Shown here: positions 63,387-64,000 of the stretch, one piece after another
Layout of the letters: each line of letters starts with the position of its first letter
How positions within the stretch are numbered: position 1 is the first letter of the stretch
Assembly (NCBI GenBank): GCA_031553415.1
Contig: JAVBLO010000085.1
Location: 1 to 64,000 of the forward strand
Length of the DNA stretch: 64,000 nucleotides
Direction of reading: 5' to 3'
Source of the DNA: JAIRVZ01 sp031553415
Lineage (GTDB): Bacteria > Bacteroidota > Bacteroidia > Bacteroidales > Azobacteroidaceae
Notes under the pieces: generated by a model
The model's input: only the letters and a program-made list of their open reading frames with translations
Database searches by the model: none
Told to the model about the DNA's origin: nothing
Translations under genes and position numbers: made by a program

Positions 63387-63450
63387 AAAATGAAAAATTA
63401 TGCACCTTGCAAGCTTTTCATTTTTAATTTTTAATTTTTAATTTTTAATT
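63369..63450. repeat. A/T-rich purine/pyrimidine hairpin at the gltX stop codon
   Basis: AATTAAAAA/AAATGAAAAA units on the left (63369-63400, including the gltX stop codon) face TTTTCATTTTTAATTTTTAA units on the right (63415-63450), with a 14-nt loop (63401-63414). The waaA start codon is 6 nt beyond. Confidence 0.6.
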
Positions 63451-63455
63451 GAATC

Positions 63456-64000
63456 ATGTATACATTCGGAATAGCTCTATATGCTTTTGTAGTCAGGCTG
63501 ATATCTCCTTTTCACAGGAAAGCCGGTTTAATGACCAAAGGACAACGGCAAACATTCAATATATTAAAGGAAAAACGGATTCCGGGAGCAGAATACATCT
63601 GGTTTCATGCATCTTCTTTAGGAGAATTCGAGCAAGGCCGCCCTTTGATTGAAGAAATCAAAAGTCAATTTCCGCAATATAAAATCCTGCTGACATTTTT
63701 CTCTCCTTCCGGATATGAAGTGAGAAAAAATTATGAATGCGCAGATATAGTTTGCTACCTGCCTTTCGATTTACCGCGGAATGTCATCCGTTTCTTAGAT
63801 ATTGTCCAACCGAAAATGACCATTTTCATCAAATATGAGTTTTGGATGAATTATCTATGCAACTGTCAGAAACGAAATATTCCAACCTATATTATTTCTG
63901 CGGTTTTCCGTCCCGACCAAATCTTCTTCAGGTGGTATGGAAAAGATTACCGCAAAGTGCTGAATACTTATGAATGGCTTTTTGTACAGGCACAATCCTC
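63456..64000 (+). CDS. waaA: 3-deoxy-D-manno-octulosonic acid transferase, N-terminal part (cut by window edge)
   Basis: WaaA (KdtA) adds Kdo residues to lipid A at the inner membrane. The 181 visible codons begin MYTFGIALYAFVVRLISPFH, a membrane-anchoring helix, then WFHASSLGEFEQGRPLIEEI, the conserved GEF motif with its catalytic Glu, LLTFFSPSGYEV, and KYEFWMNYL. The C-terminal nucleotide-sugar domain is beyond the window. The family is clear from the motifs. Confidence 0.92.
   Translation, partial: MYTFGIALYAFVVRLISPFHRKAGLMTKGQRQTFNILKEKRIPGAEYIWFHASSLGEFEQGRPLIEEIKSQFPQYKILLTFFSPSGYEVRKNYECADIVCYLPFDLPRNVIRFLDIVQPKMTIFIKYEFWMNYLCNCQKRNIPTYIISAVFRPDQIFFRWYGKDYRKVLNTYEWLFVQAQS

Noticed and set aside
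1..64000. CRISPR array, prophage, rRNA or tRNA genes
   Set aside because: No regularly spaced direct repeats, phage structural genes or RNA-gene signatures were seen by reading; a tRNA/rRNA model search would settle it.

Overview
The window is AT-rich chromosomal DNA from a member of the Bacteroidetes, most likely order Bacteroidales. The evidence is the paired SusC/SusD genes with an ECF sigma/FecR pair, two proteins with type IX secretion (T9SS) C-terminal sorting domains, GH92 and GH97 enzymes, Bacteroidetes-type promoters (TTTG, about 19 nt, TAnnTTTG), scarce Shine-Dalgarno sequences, and the gene order ftsX-DUF3098-uppP-truB-queA-folK. I cannot name the species. [FeFe]-hydrogenase genes point to a fermentative anaerobe. 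I saw no rRNA, tRNA or CRISPR array.

Layout. 1-88: truncated IS1595-type transposase. 285-3261 (minus): xseB-ispD-recG. 3262-4111: a mobile-DNA scar (truncated helix-turn-helix gene fused to a group II intron remnant) lying right behind the terminator of a TPR gene. 4131-7943 (minus): TPR gene and gyrA, divergent from clpC (8200-10737). 10856-15268 (plus): cmk, ispH, pfkA, a superoxide dismutase with a signal-like N-terminus, and a lone tyrosine recombinase. 15537-20633 (plus): hydA-hydE-hydG-hydF, a compact set for a monomeric [FeFe] hydrogenase and its three maturases. 20663-24395 (minus): outer-membrane protein and GH2 enzyme. 24773-29800 (plus): mannonate-type SDR, uxuA, and an outer-membrane receptor-like protein. 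29775-49196 (minus): polysaccharide utilization locus with ECF sigma, FecR, SusC, SusD, GH92, GH97, T9SS beta-helix protein, two tandem paralogous secreted proteins of unassigned family, and GH28. 49226-51647 (minus): Wzi-like protein, lipoprotein, small membrane protein; then a candidate ~80-nt small RNA. 51912-64000: housekeeping genes miaB, ftsX, DUF3098, uppP, truB, queA, folK, queC, queF, an outer-membrane protein, a 7TM-HD hydrolase (minus), gltX and the start of waaA.

How the genes work together. The sigma/FecR/SusC(STN)/SusD module should sense and import an oligosaccharide that the downstream lipid-anchored or T9SS-exported hydrolases trim. The SDR and UxuA would take hexuronates released by GH28 or GH2 enzymes toward 2-keto-3-deoxygluconate. 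Fermentation electrons could leave as H2 through HydA. queA, queC and queF serve queuosine synthesis.

The most striking structure outside genes is a set of at least four families of intergenic inverted repeats: a two-module CACAGAT/CCACGAA element, purine/pyrimidine-strand hairpins, CCCCTAAA/TTTAGGGG hairpins, and a 36-bp perfect inverted repeat between susD and GH92. Several run across stop codons, so their sequence now encodes protein tails (Cmk, GH92, TruB, GltX, the QueC/QueF junction). Together with the candidate small RNA and the intron behind a terminator, these are the parts most worth a second look.
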